NCBI GenBank assembly: GCA_023412195.1
Contig: JAEYNZ010000139.1
Span: 1 to 64,000, forward strand
DNA from: Bacteroidota bacterium
Lineage (GTDB): Bacteria; Bacteroidota; Bacteroidia; Bacteroidales; Prolixibacteraceae
Direction of reading: 5' to 3'
DNA length: 64,000 nt
Of this stretch, positions 18,318 through 27,048 are shown piece by piece. The position numbers and the translations under genes were made by a program. Under the pieces are notes generated by a model, which was given only the letters and a program-made list of their open reading frames with translations, made no database searches and was not told the origin of the DNA. The stretch's first letter is position 1; the number at the start of each line of letters is the position of its first letter.

Positions 18318-18503
18318 CTAAACGGTAATTTCTTTTTCAATGACCTGTTTTCCTCTGTAGTACCCGCAATCAGGACAAATGTGGTGATATTTTACTGTTG
18401 CACCGCAATTGGAACAGTTGGCCAGCGTTGGGAGGGTAGCTTTATAATGTGTGCGTCTTTTGTCCCTCCTGGTTTTTGAATGTCTGCTTTTTGGATGTGC
18501 CAT
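18318..18503 (-). CDS. rpmF: 50S ribosomal protein L32
   Basis: This 61-residue protein starts with MAHPKSRHSKTRRDKRR, the usual L32 beginning. Two CxxC pairs (CSNCG and CPDCG) form the zinc ribbon, so this is the zinc-binding rather than the cysteine-free form. Eleven bases separate it from the DUF177 gene. Confidence 0.97.
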   Translation of the reverse strand: MAHPKSRHSKTRRDKRRTHYKATLPTLANCSNCGATVKYHHICPDCGYYRGKQVIEKEITV

Positions 18504-18514
18504 GATATAAAATT

Positions 18515-19042
18515 TTAATTATTATTCCATTTTTTCAATGCTGCCCATCTGGGGTCAGCTTCTTTCTTTTCTTCTTCCTGTATCCGTAACTTTTCAAGTT
18601 TTTCAAGCATTTCCTTATTACATCCGTCCTCTCCCTTTTTGTTATCGGGATGCACATGTCTCATTGGCATGCTTAATACAATATATTCATAGATCAACTG
18701 CGCGAGATTAAGTTTATGTTCTTCAGGTGAAACCCAGATAATTTCATCATCTTCATATTCGTTTTCGCCAAATTTTACAAAAAGTTCGCTTTTCTGCTTA
18801 ATATCCTGCTTGTAAAATTCAAGACAACGGTCACAGGTGAGTTCCAGCCAACCCTTAATATTAAAATAAAGCTTTAAAAACGAACTTCTTTTCTCAAGCT
18901 TAACCTTCACCTGAACATCGCCCTTGTTAACCATTGCCTGTTCAAAATGTTCAAAGAACGCATCCTGAATCTCAAATTCGAACTCGTGAAGCCCCTCTTT
19001 CAGCCCCCTGAATTCAACATCATATTTTGTTCTCCACCCCAT
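18515..19042 (-). CDS. DUF177 (YceD) family protein
   Basis: The protein has 175 residues. It has the family's CDRC motif (LTCDRCLEFYKQ) and the acidic middle region, and ends with DPRWAALKKW, the usual last segment. YceD is linked to 23S rRNA maturation in plants and bacteria. Its place directly before rpmF is the conserved arrangement. Confidence 0.92.
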   Translation of the reverse strand: MGWRTKYDVEFRGLKEGLHEFEFEIQDAFFEHFEQAMVNKGDVQVKVKLEKRSSFLKLYFNIKGWLELTCDRCLEFYKQDIKQKSELFVKFGENEYEDDEIIWVSPEEHKLNLAQLIYEYIVLSMPMRHVHPDNKKGEDGCNKEMLEKLEKLRIQEEEKKEADPRWAALKKWNNN

Positions 19043-19059
19043 GTTCGAAAAAAGTGCTG

Positions 19060-19067
19060 CAAAAGTA
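19060..19067 (-). promoter_or_regulatory. Candidate -7 promoter box for DUF177-rpmF
   Basis: Minus-strand TACTTTTG fits TAnnTTTG and lies 18 bases before the DUF177 start. It marks the likely start of the two-gene transcript. Confidence 0.5.
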
Positions 19068-19293
19068 TAAAATTTTTATTAACAACTATAAGGTAATTAT
19101 GAAAATAGCATTCTACCTCAAAATTAACGTCTCTGACAAAAAATACACAGAAGACATTCAAACAGAGTTATAAAGTTATAATATTCATGCAGGAATTCAT
19201 AAACTGTTCATTCAGGGAATTCCTTCTCCTTTTATGCTTGAAATTTTTTAAATCATTTCTGTTATATCGCGCTTTTTCTGATATTTGTTTTAT

Positions 19294-19310
19294 TAATTTG
19301 TATCAAATTA
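19294..19310. promoter_or_regulatory. 17-base palindrome upstream of kbl
   Basis: TAATTTGTATCAAATTA is a perfect 7-base dyad around a 3-base centre, 43 bases before the kbl ATG. The remaining gap from 19043 to 19352 shows only the DUF177 promoter box. The dyad may be a repressor or activator site for kbl; no binding protein can be named. Confidence 0.4.
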
Positions 19311-19352
19311 TTTAACACGGTATTACTGAAATTTTTATTAACTATTTCAAAT

Positions 19353-20543
19353 ATGTACGAAATAATGAGACAAGACCTGCTAAAAACTCTTGAGGAGTTA
19401 AAAGAGCAGGGTTTATATAAATCGGAACGCATTATCACATCTGCACAGGATACTGAAATAAGAGTTTCATCGGGAGAAACAGTATTAAATTTTTGTGCGA
19501 ATAATTACCTGGGGCTAGCCAATCATCCTGAAGTTGTTAAAGCTGCTCAGGAAGCAATGAATTACTGGGGTTTTGGATTGTCATCCGTAAGGTTTATCTG
19601 CGGCACACAGGCAATCCATAAAGAACTGGAACAAAAAGTTTCTGAATTTTTAGGTACTGAGGATACCATATTATATTGCGCATGTTTTGATGCCAATGGA
19701 GGAATTTTTGAACCGCTGCTTGGTAAAGATTCTGCAATTATTTCAGATGAACTGAACCATGCCTCCATCATTGACGGTGTGCGTCTGTCAAAAGCCCAGC
19801 GGTACAAATACAAGCATTCCAACATGAAGGATCTTGAGAAATGTTTAAAGGATGCATCGGATGCTAAATTCAGGCTGATCGTTACCGACGGCGTTTTTTC
19901 CATGGACGGAGATATGGCGAAACTTCCAAAGATCGTTGCCCTGGCCGAAGAATATGATGCCATGGTTATGGTTGATGATTCCCATGCATCGGGTTACATA
20001 GGTAAAAATGGCAGAGGAACTGCTGAGCACTTCGGTCTTCTTGGTAAAATTGATATTATTACAACTACATTTGGTAAAGCTCTGGGTGGAGGAAACGGCG
20101 GTTGCACATCAGGAAGAAAGGAAATTATAGAAATGCTCCGGCAGCGTTCACGCCCCTATCTGTTCTCCAATTCACTTGCCCCTGCCACTGTAGGTGCCAC
20201 CATGAAGGTAATTGAAATGCTTGCCTCTTCTTCAGGTAGCCTTCCTGCCAAAACAATGAAAAATGCCAAGTACTTCAGGAATAAAATGAAGAAGGCAGGT
20301 TTCGAACTTGTCAGGGGAAATACTGCAATTGTTCCGGTTATGATTTATGATGAACAACTTGCAATGAAATTTGCCGACGAACTGCTCAATGAAGGAATTT
20401 ATGTCATCGGCTTTAGTTTCCCTGTGGTTCCCCGTGGTAAAGCAAGAATCAGAGTACAGTTGTCAGCAGCCCATAGCCTGGAAGAAATTGATCTTGCAGT
20501 AGAGGCATTTATAAAAGTCGGAATTGATTTAAAAATCATTTAA
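19353..20543 (+). CDS. kbl: Glycine C-acetyltransferase (2-amino-3-ketobutyrate CoA ligase)
   Basis: This 396-residue protein belongs to the alpha-oxoamine synthases of PLP fold type I. The PLP lysine is Lys242 (TTFGKALGG). Other family marks are FCANNYLGLANHP, SSVRFICGTQ and VDDSHASG. The SSVRFICGTQ segment and length favour KBL over serine palmitoyltransferase or BioF. It splits 2-amino-3-ketobutyrate with CoA into glycine and acetyl-CoA in threonine breakdown. No threonine dehydrogenase is nearby. A palindrome upstream suggests control. Confidence 0.93.
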   Translation: MYEIMRQDLLKTLEELKEQGLYKSERIITSAQDTEIRVSSGETVLNFCANNYLGLANHPEVVKAAQEAMNYWGFGLSSVRFICGTQAIHKELEQKVSEFLGTEDTILYCACFDANGGIFEPLLGKDSAIISDELNHASIIDGVRLSKAQRYKYKHSNMKDLEKCLKDASDAKFRLIVTDGVFSMDGDMAKLPKIVALAEEYDAMVMVDDSHASGYIGKNGRGTAEHFGLLGKIDIITTTFGKALGGGNGGCTSGRKEIIEMLRQRSRPYLFSNSLAPATVGATMKVIEMLASSSGSLPAKTMKNAKYFRNKMKKAGFELVRGNTAIVPVMIYDEQLAMKFADELLNEGIYVIGFSFPVVPRGKARIRVQLSAAHSLEEIDLAVEAFIKVGIDLKII

Positions 20544-20567
20544 TCTCTGATCCGGATATGTTAATTC

Positions 20568-21110
20568 TTAAAATAATGTTTTAATTGTTACCATACCTGC
20601 ATCATCCCGTATGTGACTTACCATCTTTTCGAATGTTTTGGGTTTTTGTGCATTGAATTCCATGGAAATACTTCCATTGTTGCCGGTCACTTCAAATTTC
20701 CCAACCTCTATTACTTTACCTGGTTGATCATTCCCCTGATTATAAACCGGTGTAATGTTCTTGTTTGCGACTTTTTTAAGTTTTGAATAATCAACAGTGA
20801 AAAAACCCTCATCCCCTCTGATATAATATTCATGTTTGTCGTTGTGGTAACCTGCTACCAGCTGGCAATCAATGTCGTTTTTGCCTTTTATTAATTTACC
20901 GGATTGCTGAGGTAATATGATTTTTATCCGGTATACACCCCTTGAAAGATTCGAAAATGTTGCTTTCCCGTTATCTCCTGTTTTTTGAAACGCAACCGGA
21001 GAAGAGTATCCTTCCTGTTCAATGATTATATCAACATCCGGAACTGGCTCACCGGGTTTAAAAAAAGCAGGTATGATACCCAATAAAATAAAAACCAAAT
21101 AAGTTTTCAT
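20568..21110 (-). CDS. Secreted protein with Cna-B-like fold, unknown function
   Basis: The protein has 180 residues. A short N-terminal hydrophobic segment looks like a signal peptide. Residues about 25-70 resemble a carboxypeptidase-regulatory or Cna-B-like beta sandwich (QKTGDNGKATFSNLSRGVYRIKI), followed by a segment on the same theme. I do not recognise a named family for the whole protein. It converges with kbl and stands alone, with a 270-base gap upstream. Confidence 0.6.
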   Translation of the reverse strand: MKTYLVFILLGIIPAFFKPGEPVPDVDIIIEQEGYSSPVAFQKTGDNGKATFSNLSRGVYRIKIILPQQSGKLIKGKNDIDCQLVAGYHNDKHEYYIRGDEGFFTVDYSKLKKVANKNITPVYNQGNDQPGKVIEVGKFEVTGNNGSISMEFNAQKPKTFEKMVSHIRDDAGMVTIKTLF

Positions 21111-21364
21111 GATTTACTGATTTAAAGATGTATATAAATATCGGAATTTTTTTTCTAATACCCTCTGAAATATGTAATCTATTACAAAACCATCATCATT
21201 TCCCTTATAAATCATGTACTGCATGATCCTGGAATTGAAATTTCGTTATATCAGCATGATTTTGGATAAATTACCTGCATATCTGTGCGACATTTAATTA
21301 TACCAATCCATATTTATGATATCCCGGTAAACCTTTCAAGGGTATTCAACTCATTAAATTCCTA

Positions 21365-21372
21365 TATCTTTG
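21365..21372 (+). promoter_or_regulatory. Candidate -7 promoter box for rlmN
   Basis: TATCTTTG fits TAnnTTTG and ends 16 bases before the ATG at 21389. This placement argues against the in-frame TTG at 21380 as start because the transcript would begin at about that point. Confidence 0.55.
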
Positions 21373-21388
21373 CCAAAATTTGATCGCC

Positions 21389-22423
21389 ATGAAAGAAAAG
21401 CTTTTTGGGAAGACATTAACAGAACTTCAACAGATTGCTGAAGATATGGGATTGCCCAGGTTCTCTGCCAGACAAATGTCTGACTGGTTGTACAAAAAAA
21501 ATATATCCTCTATAGAAGAAATGAGCAACCTCCCGAAGAAAGTGAGGGAACTACTGGCGGAAAAATATGAAACTGGATTGACACTTCCGGTTAAAGTTCA
21601 GGAAAGTACGGATGGCACCAAAAAATACCTTTTTCCAACTACAGGACATAAATTTATAGAAACGGCTATGATCCCTGAACGTGAACGTACTACTGTTTGT
21701 GTCAGTTCACAGGTAGGATGTAAAATGGGCTGCCTGTTTTGTTTTACTGCTAAGCAGGGCTTTCAGGGACAACTCACTGCAGGAGAAATCATCAACCAGG
21801 TTAAAAGCATACAAGAATCAGAAAAAGTTTCAAACATCGTCTATATGGGAATGGGTGAACCTTTCGACAACCTGGATGAAGTACTCAAGAGCCTTGAAAT
21901 ACTTACTTCTGAATGGGGCTTTGCTATGAGTCCACGCAGGATTACAGTTTCCACCATTGGTATTATCCCCGGTATGGCTAAATTTCTTGAGATAAGTGAA
22001 GCACATCTGGCGGTAAGCCTTCATACACCTTTTCATACAGAAAGGCAGCAACTGATGCCGGTACAAGTGGCTTATCCTATAGAAGAAGTAATAAAAGAAA
22101 TCAAAAGCTGGGACTTTGGCAGGCAGCGCCGTATTTCATTCGAGTACATCCTTTTTGAAGGTCTGAATGATTCACCACGCCATGTAAAGGAACTTGCACG
22201 GATGTTAAGTGGGCTGAGATGCCGGATAAACCTGATCCGGTTTCATCCTGTTCCGGGTACTCCCCTCAAAAGTCCGGGAGAGGAAACTATTAACCGGTTT
22301 AAGGAACAACTGAATCAGAAAGGCATACTTACTACGATACGTGCGTCACGCGGCCAGGATATATACGCTGCCTGTGGGTTACTTTCAACTAAGGAGCTAA
22401 GTTCAACACAATCCCGTGCCTGA
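21389..22423 (+). CDS. rlmN: 23S rRNA (adenine-2503-C2)-methyltransferase RlmN
   Basis: The protein has 344 residues from the ATG at 21389. The radical SAM cluster motif CxxxCxxC is Cys111, Cys115 and Cys118 (CKMGCLFC). Cys329 in YAACG is the methyl-carrying cysteine region, and TTVCVSSQVG precedes the cluster as usual. The enzyme methylates A2503 of 23S rRNA and some tRNAs. The upstream TTG at 21380 is less likely given the promoter box. It converges with the next gene. Confidence 0.95.
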   Translation: MKEKLFGKTLTELQQIAEDMGLPRFSARQMSDWLYKKNISSIEEMSNLPKKVRELLAEKYETGLTLPVKVQESTDGTKKYLFPTTGHKFIETAMIPERERTTVCVSSQVGCKMGCLFCFTAKQGFQGQLTAGEIINQVKSIQESEKVSNIVYMGMGEPFDNLDEVLKSLEILTSEWGFAMSPRRITVSTIGIIPGMAKFLEISEAHLAVSLHTPFHTERQQLMPVQVAYPIEEVIKEIKSWDFGRQRRISFEYILFEGLNDSPRHVKELARMLSGLRCRINLIRFHPVPGTPLKSPGEETINRFKEQLNQKGILTTIRASRGQDIYAACGLLSTKELSSTQSRA

Positions 22424-22469
22424 ATAAATAAAATGACAGCAAATTAACCGATCAGCCGGATAGCACAGG

Positions 22470-23960
22470 CTATGTCAGCATCAGTTTCTCAATAAATATA
22501 TCCTGAAATAACGGATCAGCTTCAAGGTTTATATGTGTAGTTATATTTAAAATATCCTGAATTGCTGTTTCATTGCTGAAAAGAAACATCTTAGCTCCCA
22601 TCAGGGCAGTATTTCCCATTTTGATGATCTGGTCCTCCCGGGCTTCAATCAGTCCTGTTTTTATTACATTCTGAAGATTCAGAAAATTTCCGAACCCACC
22701 TGCAATGAATATGTTCTTCACCTCATCAAAGGTAATGTCAAACCTGTTTAACAAGATATTCAATCCGGCAGCTACGGCTGCTTTTGCAAGCTGAAATTCC
22801 CGAATATCCTGCTGGGTAAGAAAAACCCCGGGTGCGAGCAAAATGGTCTCCTCCCCTGAATTGATTTCGCCAAACATTCCAATCCTTCCGTTTTCAAGGA
22901 ATACTGCCATTGCATCAATCAGTCCGCTGCCACAGATACCTCTGGCTGGTGTATTGCCAATTACATGGCATTTCAGCATACCATCAGAAAATTCTACTGA
23001 AGATATTGCGCCTGTTACTGCTCTCATTCCCTGACTGATTTTGGCACCCTCGAAAGCAGGTCCGGCAGCAGTAGAAGCACATATAATCCTGTCGCAGTTG
23101 CCCAGGACGATTTCTCCATTGGTTCCCAGATCAATTAAAACAGAAAGTTCTTTTCTTTCTGCCATCTTAGTTGCTGCTATTCCTGCCAGAATATCGCTGC
23201 CAACAAAGCTTCCTATTGAAGGTAAAAACCGGATATCCACCTGCTCAGATAGTTTCCAGCCCAGGGTGTGAGACGAAAATTTCTGCACACCCGGATCATC
23301 CGGTTCAAATGGATAGAACGAAAGCGGGCGCAGGTTCAAACCGGAAAATATATGGTGCATGGCAGTGTTGCCTACAAGTACGACTTTTGTTACATTCACA
23401 AGATGAATTTCAGAAATACCTGCCAGCATTTCTCCCAGTTTTTTATGAATCAGCCTCTGCATTTCCTTCTGAAGTCCATCCAGGCCTTTCTGTATTCTCG
23501 ATATCAGATCCGCACCATATTTCACCTGGGGGTTCAATGAAGCAGCCACATCAATAACATGACCAGTTTGTAAATCAAGAAGCTGTAATACAATGGTAGA
23601 TGTTCCAACATCAATGGCAATACCATATCCATTCTGAGGTTGAAAACTGAAAGTGGAATCATCAGCAAGTATAATTTCTTCAAATTGAGAAACTTCTATA
23701 ACAATATCTGCATCAGCCCTGCAAAAACAGGCTAAACGCCATTCATCACCGAGATTCAGGTTTTTTACCTTTCTCTGATGCTCAACATTCATTTCAATCT
23801 TTCCATCCAGCAGCTTTATTTTACATCGTCCGCAGGTCCCTTTACCTCCGCAGGGAAACTCTACTCCATATTCATGCAGAAAGTCAATGAAGGAGGTTCC
23901 TTCATTGACGTACAATATTTTTCCAAGTGGCTGAAGTGAAACAGAAACTCTTCTTGACAT
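22470..23960 (-). CDS. [2Fe-2S] ferredoxin-ASKHA domain protein (RACo/DUF4445 family)
   Basis: The protein has 496 residues. An N-terminal plant-type ferredoxin domain carries Cys37, Cys43 and Cys46 (PCGGKGTCGRC) and a fourth cysteine at 78 or 80. A linker leads to a DUF4445/ASKHA ATPase domain with phosphate loops AIDVGTSTIVLQLLDL and LIDLGTNGEI, and IAGGFGN near the end. The family includes RACo/AcsV and RamA-like reductive activators of cobalamin enzymes. No corrinoid protein, methyltransferase system or B12 gene is beside it, so the partner is unknown. Its presence in this lineage deserves attention. Confidence 0.85.
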   Translation of the reverse strand: MSRRVSVSLQPLGKILYVNEGTSFIDFLHEYGVEFPCGGKGTCGRCKIKLLDGKIEMNVEHQRKVKNLNLGDEWRLACFCRADADIVIEVSQFEEIILADDSTFSFQPQNGYGIAIDVGTSTIVLQLLDLQTGHVIDVAASLNPQVKYGADLISRIQKGLDGLQKEMQRLIHKKLGEMLAGISEIHLVNVTKVVLVGNTAMHHIFSGLNLRPLSFYPFEPDDPGVQKFSSHTLGWKLSEQVDIRFLPSIGSFVGSDILAGIAATKMAERKELSVLIDLGTNGEIVLGNCDRIICASTAAGPAFEGAKISQGMRAVTGAISSVEFSDGMLKCHVIGNTPARGICGSGLIDAMAVFLENGRIGMFGEINSGEETILLAPGVFLTQQDIREFQLAKAAVAAGLNILLNRFDITFDEVKNIFIAGGFGNFLNLQNVIKTGLIEAREDQIIKMGNTALMGAKMFLFSNETAIQDILNITTHINLEADPLFQDIFIEKLMLT

Positions 23961-24536
23961 AACAAACTACAGATTAACCGTCAGTGCCCGAAGTTAAACA
24001 ATTATCCCGTTGGAAAATATTTCTGACCAGGTTGCTCTCAAGCTATCAGATAATACTTTCGTATTAATCTTATGCATATTTAATTTGTGGTTAATTCGAT
24101 GTTTATTTGGTGTTTATTCGGTGTTTATTCGTTAAACATCGAATTTAATACGAAGAAATCACCAGTTAACCTCCTATCAAATTATACTTTGTTTACAGAA
24201 AATTTCGAATACGCCCCCGGCAGGTATCAAACCACATATTCACTTTTTTTACCAAATTTTCCAACAACGGCTTAGCGAACTGATGATGAAATGTATTATT
24301 CTTCATCCTTGAGAGATTGAATATGGTGAGAAGATATCCAGCAAATGTACCCTGATCCTATCAGAGGTGTAAAATAACAGGGGCATATTTTATTGCATCT
24401 GCTGTTAGTAAATGGTTCCGTTTGCCCGGGGAAGATTGAGAATCATCAATACATATTGTCTAAATTTAAGGTTTGATTATTTTTAACACCCTCATTATTG
24501 CCGCACTTGTAAACAATTCTTATTTTGGCGGCTGTT
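23961..24536. other. Long intergenic region with repeats
   Basis: No credible gene lies in these 576 bases. The notable content is the tandem and inverted repeat at 24093-24145. The rest is unstructured as far as I can see. A 62-codon frame at 24087-24275 runs through the repeat and is not convincing. Confidence 0.5.
24093..24145. repeat. Three tandem 11-mers enclosed by a 13-base inverted repeat
   Basis: ATGTTTATTTG (24099-24109) is followed by two exact copies of GTGTTTATTCG (24110-24120 and 24121-24131). Around them AATTCGATGTTTA (24093-24105) and TAAACATCGAATT (24133-24145) are perfect reverse complements. The structure could be an operator array, a small hairpin, or the residue of a mobile element. 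It is between the divergent ferredoxin-ASKHA and DUF4296 genes. Confidence 0.8.
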
Positions 24537-24932
24537 ATGATTAAACATATCAAAATATTGGGAATTGTATCCATTATGTTGATTTCGTGCAGTAAAACAC
24601 CGGTAAAAAAGCCGGAAAAACTACTTCAGGAAAACACAATGGTAAACCTGCTGGTTGATATTCATGTGGCAGAGGCTGCCTTTAACACCCGCCGTCATCG
24701 TGATTCCCTGGTTGGAAGAAGCAGTTCGGCTGATTTTTATTATTCCATTCTTCAAAAACATTCTGTTGTGGATACAGTATTTGAACAATCCTTTGTTTTT
24801 TATGCCAGCCAGCCCCGAAAGTTCGAAAAAATGTACAGGCAGGTAATGAACCAGCTCTCAGAAATGGATCAGGAATTTTCCGGACGCAAAGATAATATGC
24901 AGGAACTGGAACTTCAGAAAAGGAGACAGTGA
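24537..24932 (+). CDS. DUF4296 lipoprotein
   Basis: The protein has about 131 residues from the ATG at 24537. A signal peptide ends at LISC, the lipobox. The body is helical, with the LLVDIHVAEAAFN pattern and a later FYYSILQKHSV pattern typical of DUF4296, a Bacteroidota family of unknown function. A TTG start at 24525 is possible. Its stop overlaps the next gene's GTG by 3 bases, implying translational coupling. Confidence 0.85.
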   Translation: MIKHIKILGIVSIMLISCSKTPVKKPEKLLQENTMVNLLVDIHVAEAAFNTRRHRDSLVGRSSSADFYYSILQKHSVVDTVFEQSFVFYASQPRKFEKMYRQVMNQLSEMDQEFSGRKDNMQELELQKRRQ

Positions 24933-26122
24933 GAAAAATTGCTGCCACCTATATTTTTACAGGCAATCATCCTCCCCTTAAATATGGTATCCTGATTTGT
25001 GAAAATGACGGCACTATAATAGAAGCTATTGATACAGGAGGAACGCTTCATGAGCAGGCAGGACTTGAATATTATAATGGCATTTTGGTACCGGGTTTTG
25101 TAAATGCCCACTGTCATCTCGAACTTTCTCATCTAAAAGGTAAAATACCTCCTCAAAACGGACTCCCCGGTTTTTTGGGAGAAATCAACAAACTAAGGAA
25201 TGCACCCTTTGAAATTGTGGAAGCTGCGGCAAAAAAAGCTGATTTTGAAATGAAATCATCAGGCATTGCAGCAATTGGTGATGTGGCAAATTCAGATATT
25301 ACGATAGAAATTAAAAAACAAAGCAGCCTATGGTACCATACCTTTTCGGAAGCCTTCGGATTCCTGCCTTCCAGGGCTAGTAAAGCATTTCTTCTTGCTG
25401 AGGGTGTGCATAAGCTTTTTCTGACAGCCGGTTTGTCATCATCTGTAACACCTCATTCTGTCTATGCAGTTTCTGAACCACTTTTTCGAATGATAACAGA
25501 TAAGGCTGTAAAGGAAGAGAGTATTTTGTCGATACATTGCCTTGAAAGTATAGCAGAAGATGAATTAATCAGAGAAGGCAACGGTCTGCTGGCAGATCAT
25601 TATAGCAACAATCTGCTGCTCGATATTTCACAAAGGAAGCCTGTAAATAAAAATACCGCAGAATACATACTTCAGTTCATTCCGTCAGCAATCCGGTTAC
25701 TGCTTGTACATAACACCTTTATCTCTAAAAAAGACATCAGTACTATTCTTCAATGCCGGGAAAGCTATAATACTTTTTTTGTAGTCTGCCCCAACTCGAA
25801 CCTTTATATCGGAAACACGCTCCCTCCGGTTATGCTTCTTAGGGATGAGCAGCTTAATATATGCATTGGTACCGACAGCCTGGCATCCAATAATCAACTT
25901 TCTGTGCTGCATGAAATGATCACCCTTCATCAACATTTTCCGCAAATTAAACTGGAGGAGTTCATTCAATGGGGGTGTTTGAATGGCGCCAGAGCATTAA
26001 ACATCGACGATCGTTTCGGTAGCTTTGAAAAAGGTAAGAAGCCGGGAATTAACCTGATAACCGGAGTCGACCTGCAACTCCTGCACCTTACACCACGCGC
26101 GGGGATTAAAGTCCTTCTCTAA
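24929..26122 (+). CDS. Amidohydrolase (deaminase-like, TRZ/ATZ group)
   Basis: The protein has 397 residues and starts with GTG at 24929, overlapping the DUF4296 stop. The metal motif is HCH in GFVNAHCHLELSHL; further sites are in SVTPHSVYAVS, LLVHNTF and CIGTDSLASN. This matches cytosolic deaminases/chlorohydrolases acting on purine- or adenosine-like substrates. The exact substrate is unknown. The short leading segment has the usual small beta domain. Confidence 0.82.
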   Translation: MRKIAATYIFTGNHPPLKYGILICENDGTIIEAIDTGGTLHEQAGLEYYNGILVPGFVNAHCHLELSHLKGKIPPQNGLPGFLGEINKLRNAPFEIVEAAAKKADFEMKSSGIAAIGDVANSDITIEIKKQSSLWYHTFSEAFGFLPSRASKAFLLAEGVHKLFLTAGLSSSVTPHSVYAVSEPLFRMITDKAVKEESILSIHCLESIAEDELIREGNGLLADHYSNNLLLDISQRKPVNKNTAEYILQFIPSAIRLLLVHNTFISKKDISTILQCRESYNTFFVVCPNSNLYIGNTLPPVMLLRDEQLNICIGTDSLASNNQLSVLHEMITLHQHFPQIKLEEFIQWGCLNGARALNIDDRFGSFEKGKKPGINLITGVDLQLLHLTPRAGIKVLL

Positions 26123-26126
26123 GATT

Positions 26127-26987
26127 CTAATGAGGTGTATCTGTGCGCTTTCCTCTGAATGGAAACCTGTCGGAAATGATGTTAATAATTTCGTTGGCTG
26201 AACTTTCAATTGGTTTATTGGTAACATTAAGAACAGTAAAACCGCCCCGGTTAAAGATAAACATCGCATTTCTCATCTCCTCCTTAACTGCATCTTCATC
26301 AATATAAGTTTCATTTTTATGGCTCAACCAGCTTTCCATTCTTTTTTTCCGGTGGGAGATCAGTTGAGGCACTGCTATGTGCAATCCAAATACCCTCCCG
26401 GGATCTACTTCAAACAATTCCTTTGGGGGTTGTATTCCATGAACCAGTGGAACATTGGCGACTTTCCATCCAAACATGGCCAGGTATACACTTAAGGGTG
26501 TTTTTCCAACTCTTGAAACTCCGGTCAGTACAATCTCTGCTCCGTACAATTTCTCTGCACCCATACCGTCATCATGCGACAGGGTAAATTCAATAGCTTC
26601 TATACGCTCAAAATATTCCTGATTAACCTCCCTGTATAAACCCGGATGTTGCAAGGGTTCCACATTAAGCTGTTCATCGAGGTAATCGGCAAGTTCACCC
26701 ATAAAATCAATTTTTCTCACATTCTGTTCCTCGCAGTACCTGTTTAGCTTTCTGCGGAGTTCAGGATCAACCATGGTATGTGTAATCAGTGCATTCTCTG
26801 CTTTCGCCTTTTGAACTACCTTTTGTATTTGCTCCTCAGTGTCGACACCTGGTTGTATAACTACCGGAATATTATTGTCGGGATACTGAATCAATAAGGA
26901 CTGTACCATATGATTACCTGCCAGGCCACGCGCCCCGGACACTACATAAATGGGGGGTGGTGTTTGTTTTTTCTTCTTTTCACTCAT
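26127..26987 (-). CDS. Pyruvate phosphate dikinase regulatory kinase/pyrophosphorylase (DUF299)
   Basis: This 286-residue protein has the DUF299 layout. The P-loop is TGVSRVGKTPLS (about residue 155), and the end carries DV-type and VTNKPIESSA segments. Members phosphorylate PPDK or PEP synthase using ADP and remove the phosphate with release of pyrophosphate, switching gluconeogenic flow. The target enzyme is not in the window. It converges with the amidohydrolase, four bases apart. Confidence 0.92.
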   Translation of the reverse strand: MSEKKKKQTPPPIYVVSGARGLAGNHMVQSLLIQYPDNNIPVVIQPGVDTEEQIQKVVQKAKAENALITHTMVDPELRRKLNRYCEEQNVRKIDFMGELADYLDEQLNVEPLQHPGLYREVNQEYFERIEAIEFTLSHDDGMGAEKLYGAEIVLTGVSRVGKTPLSVYLAMFGWKVANVPLVHGIQPPKELFEVDPGRVFGLHIAVPQLISHRKKRMESWLSHKNETYIDEDAVKEEMRNAMFIFNRGGFTVLNVTNKPIESSANEIINIISDRFPFRGKRTDTPH

Positions 26988-27048
26988 GAATCTTCTTCTT
27001 TATAATCATTTATTTGCTGCACATGTATTTCATCCCCATCACCTCCTG

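Noticed and set aside
24087..24275. 62-codon frame across the tandem repeat
   Set aside because: Its sequence is largely made by the repeat and has no family or start support.
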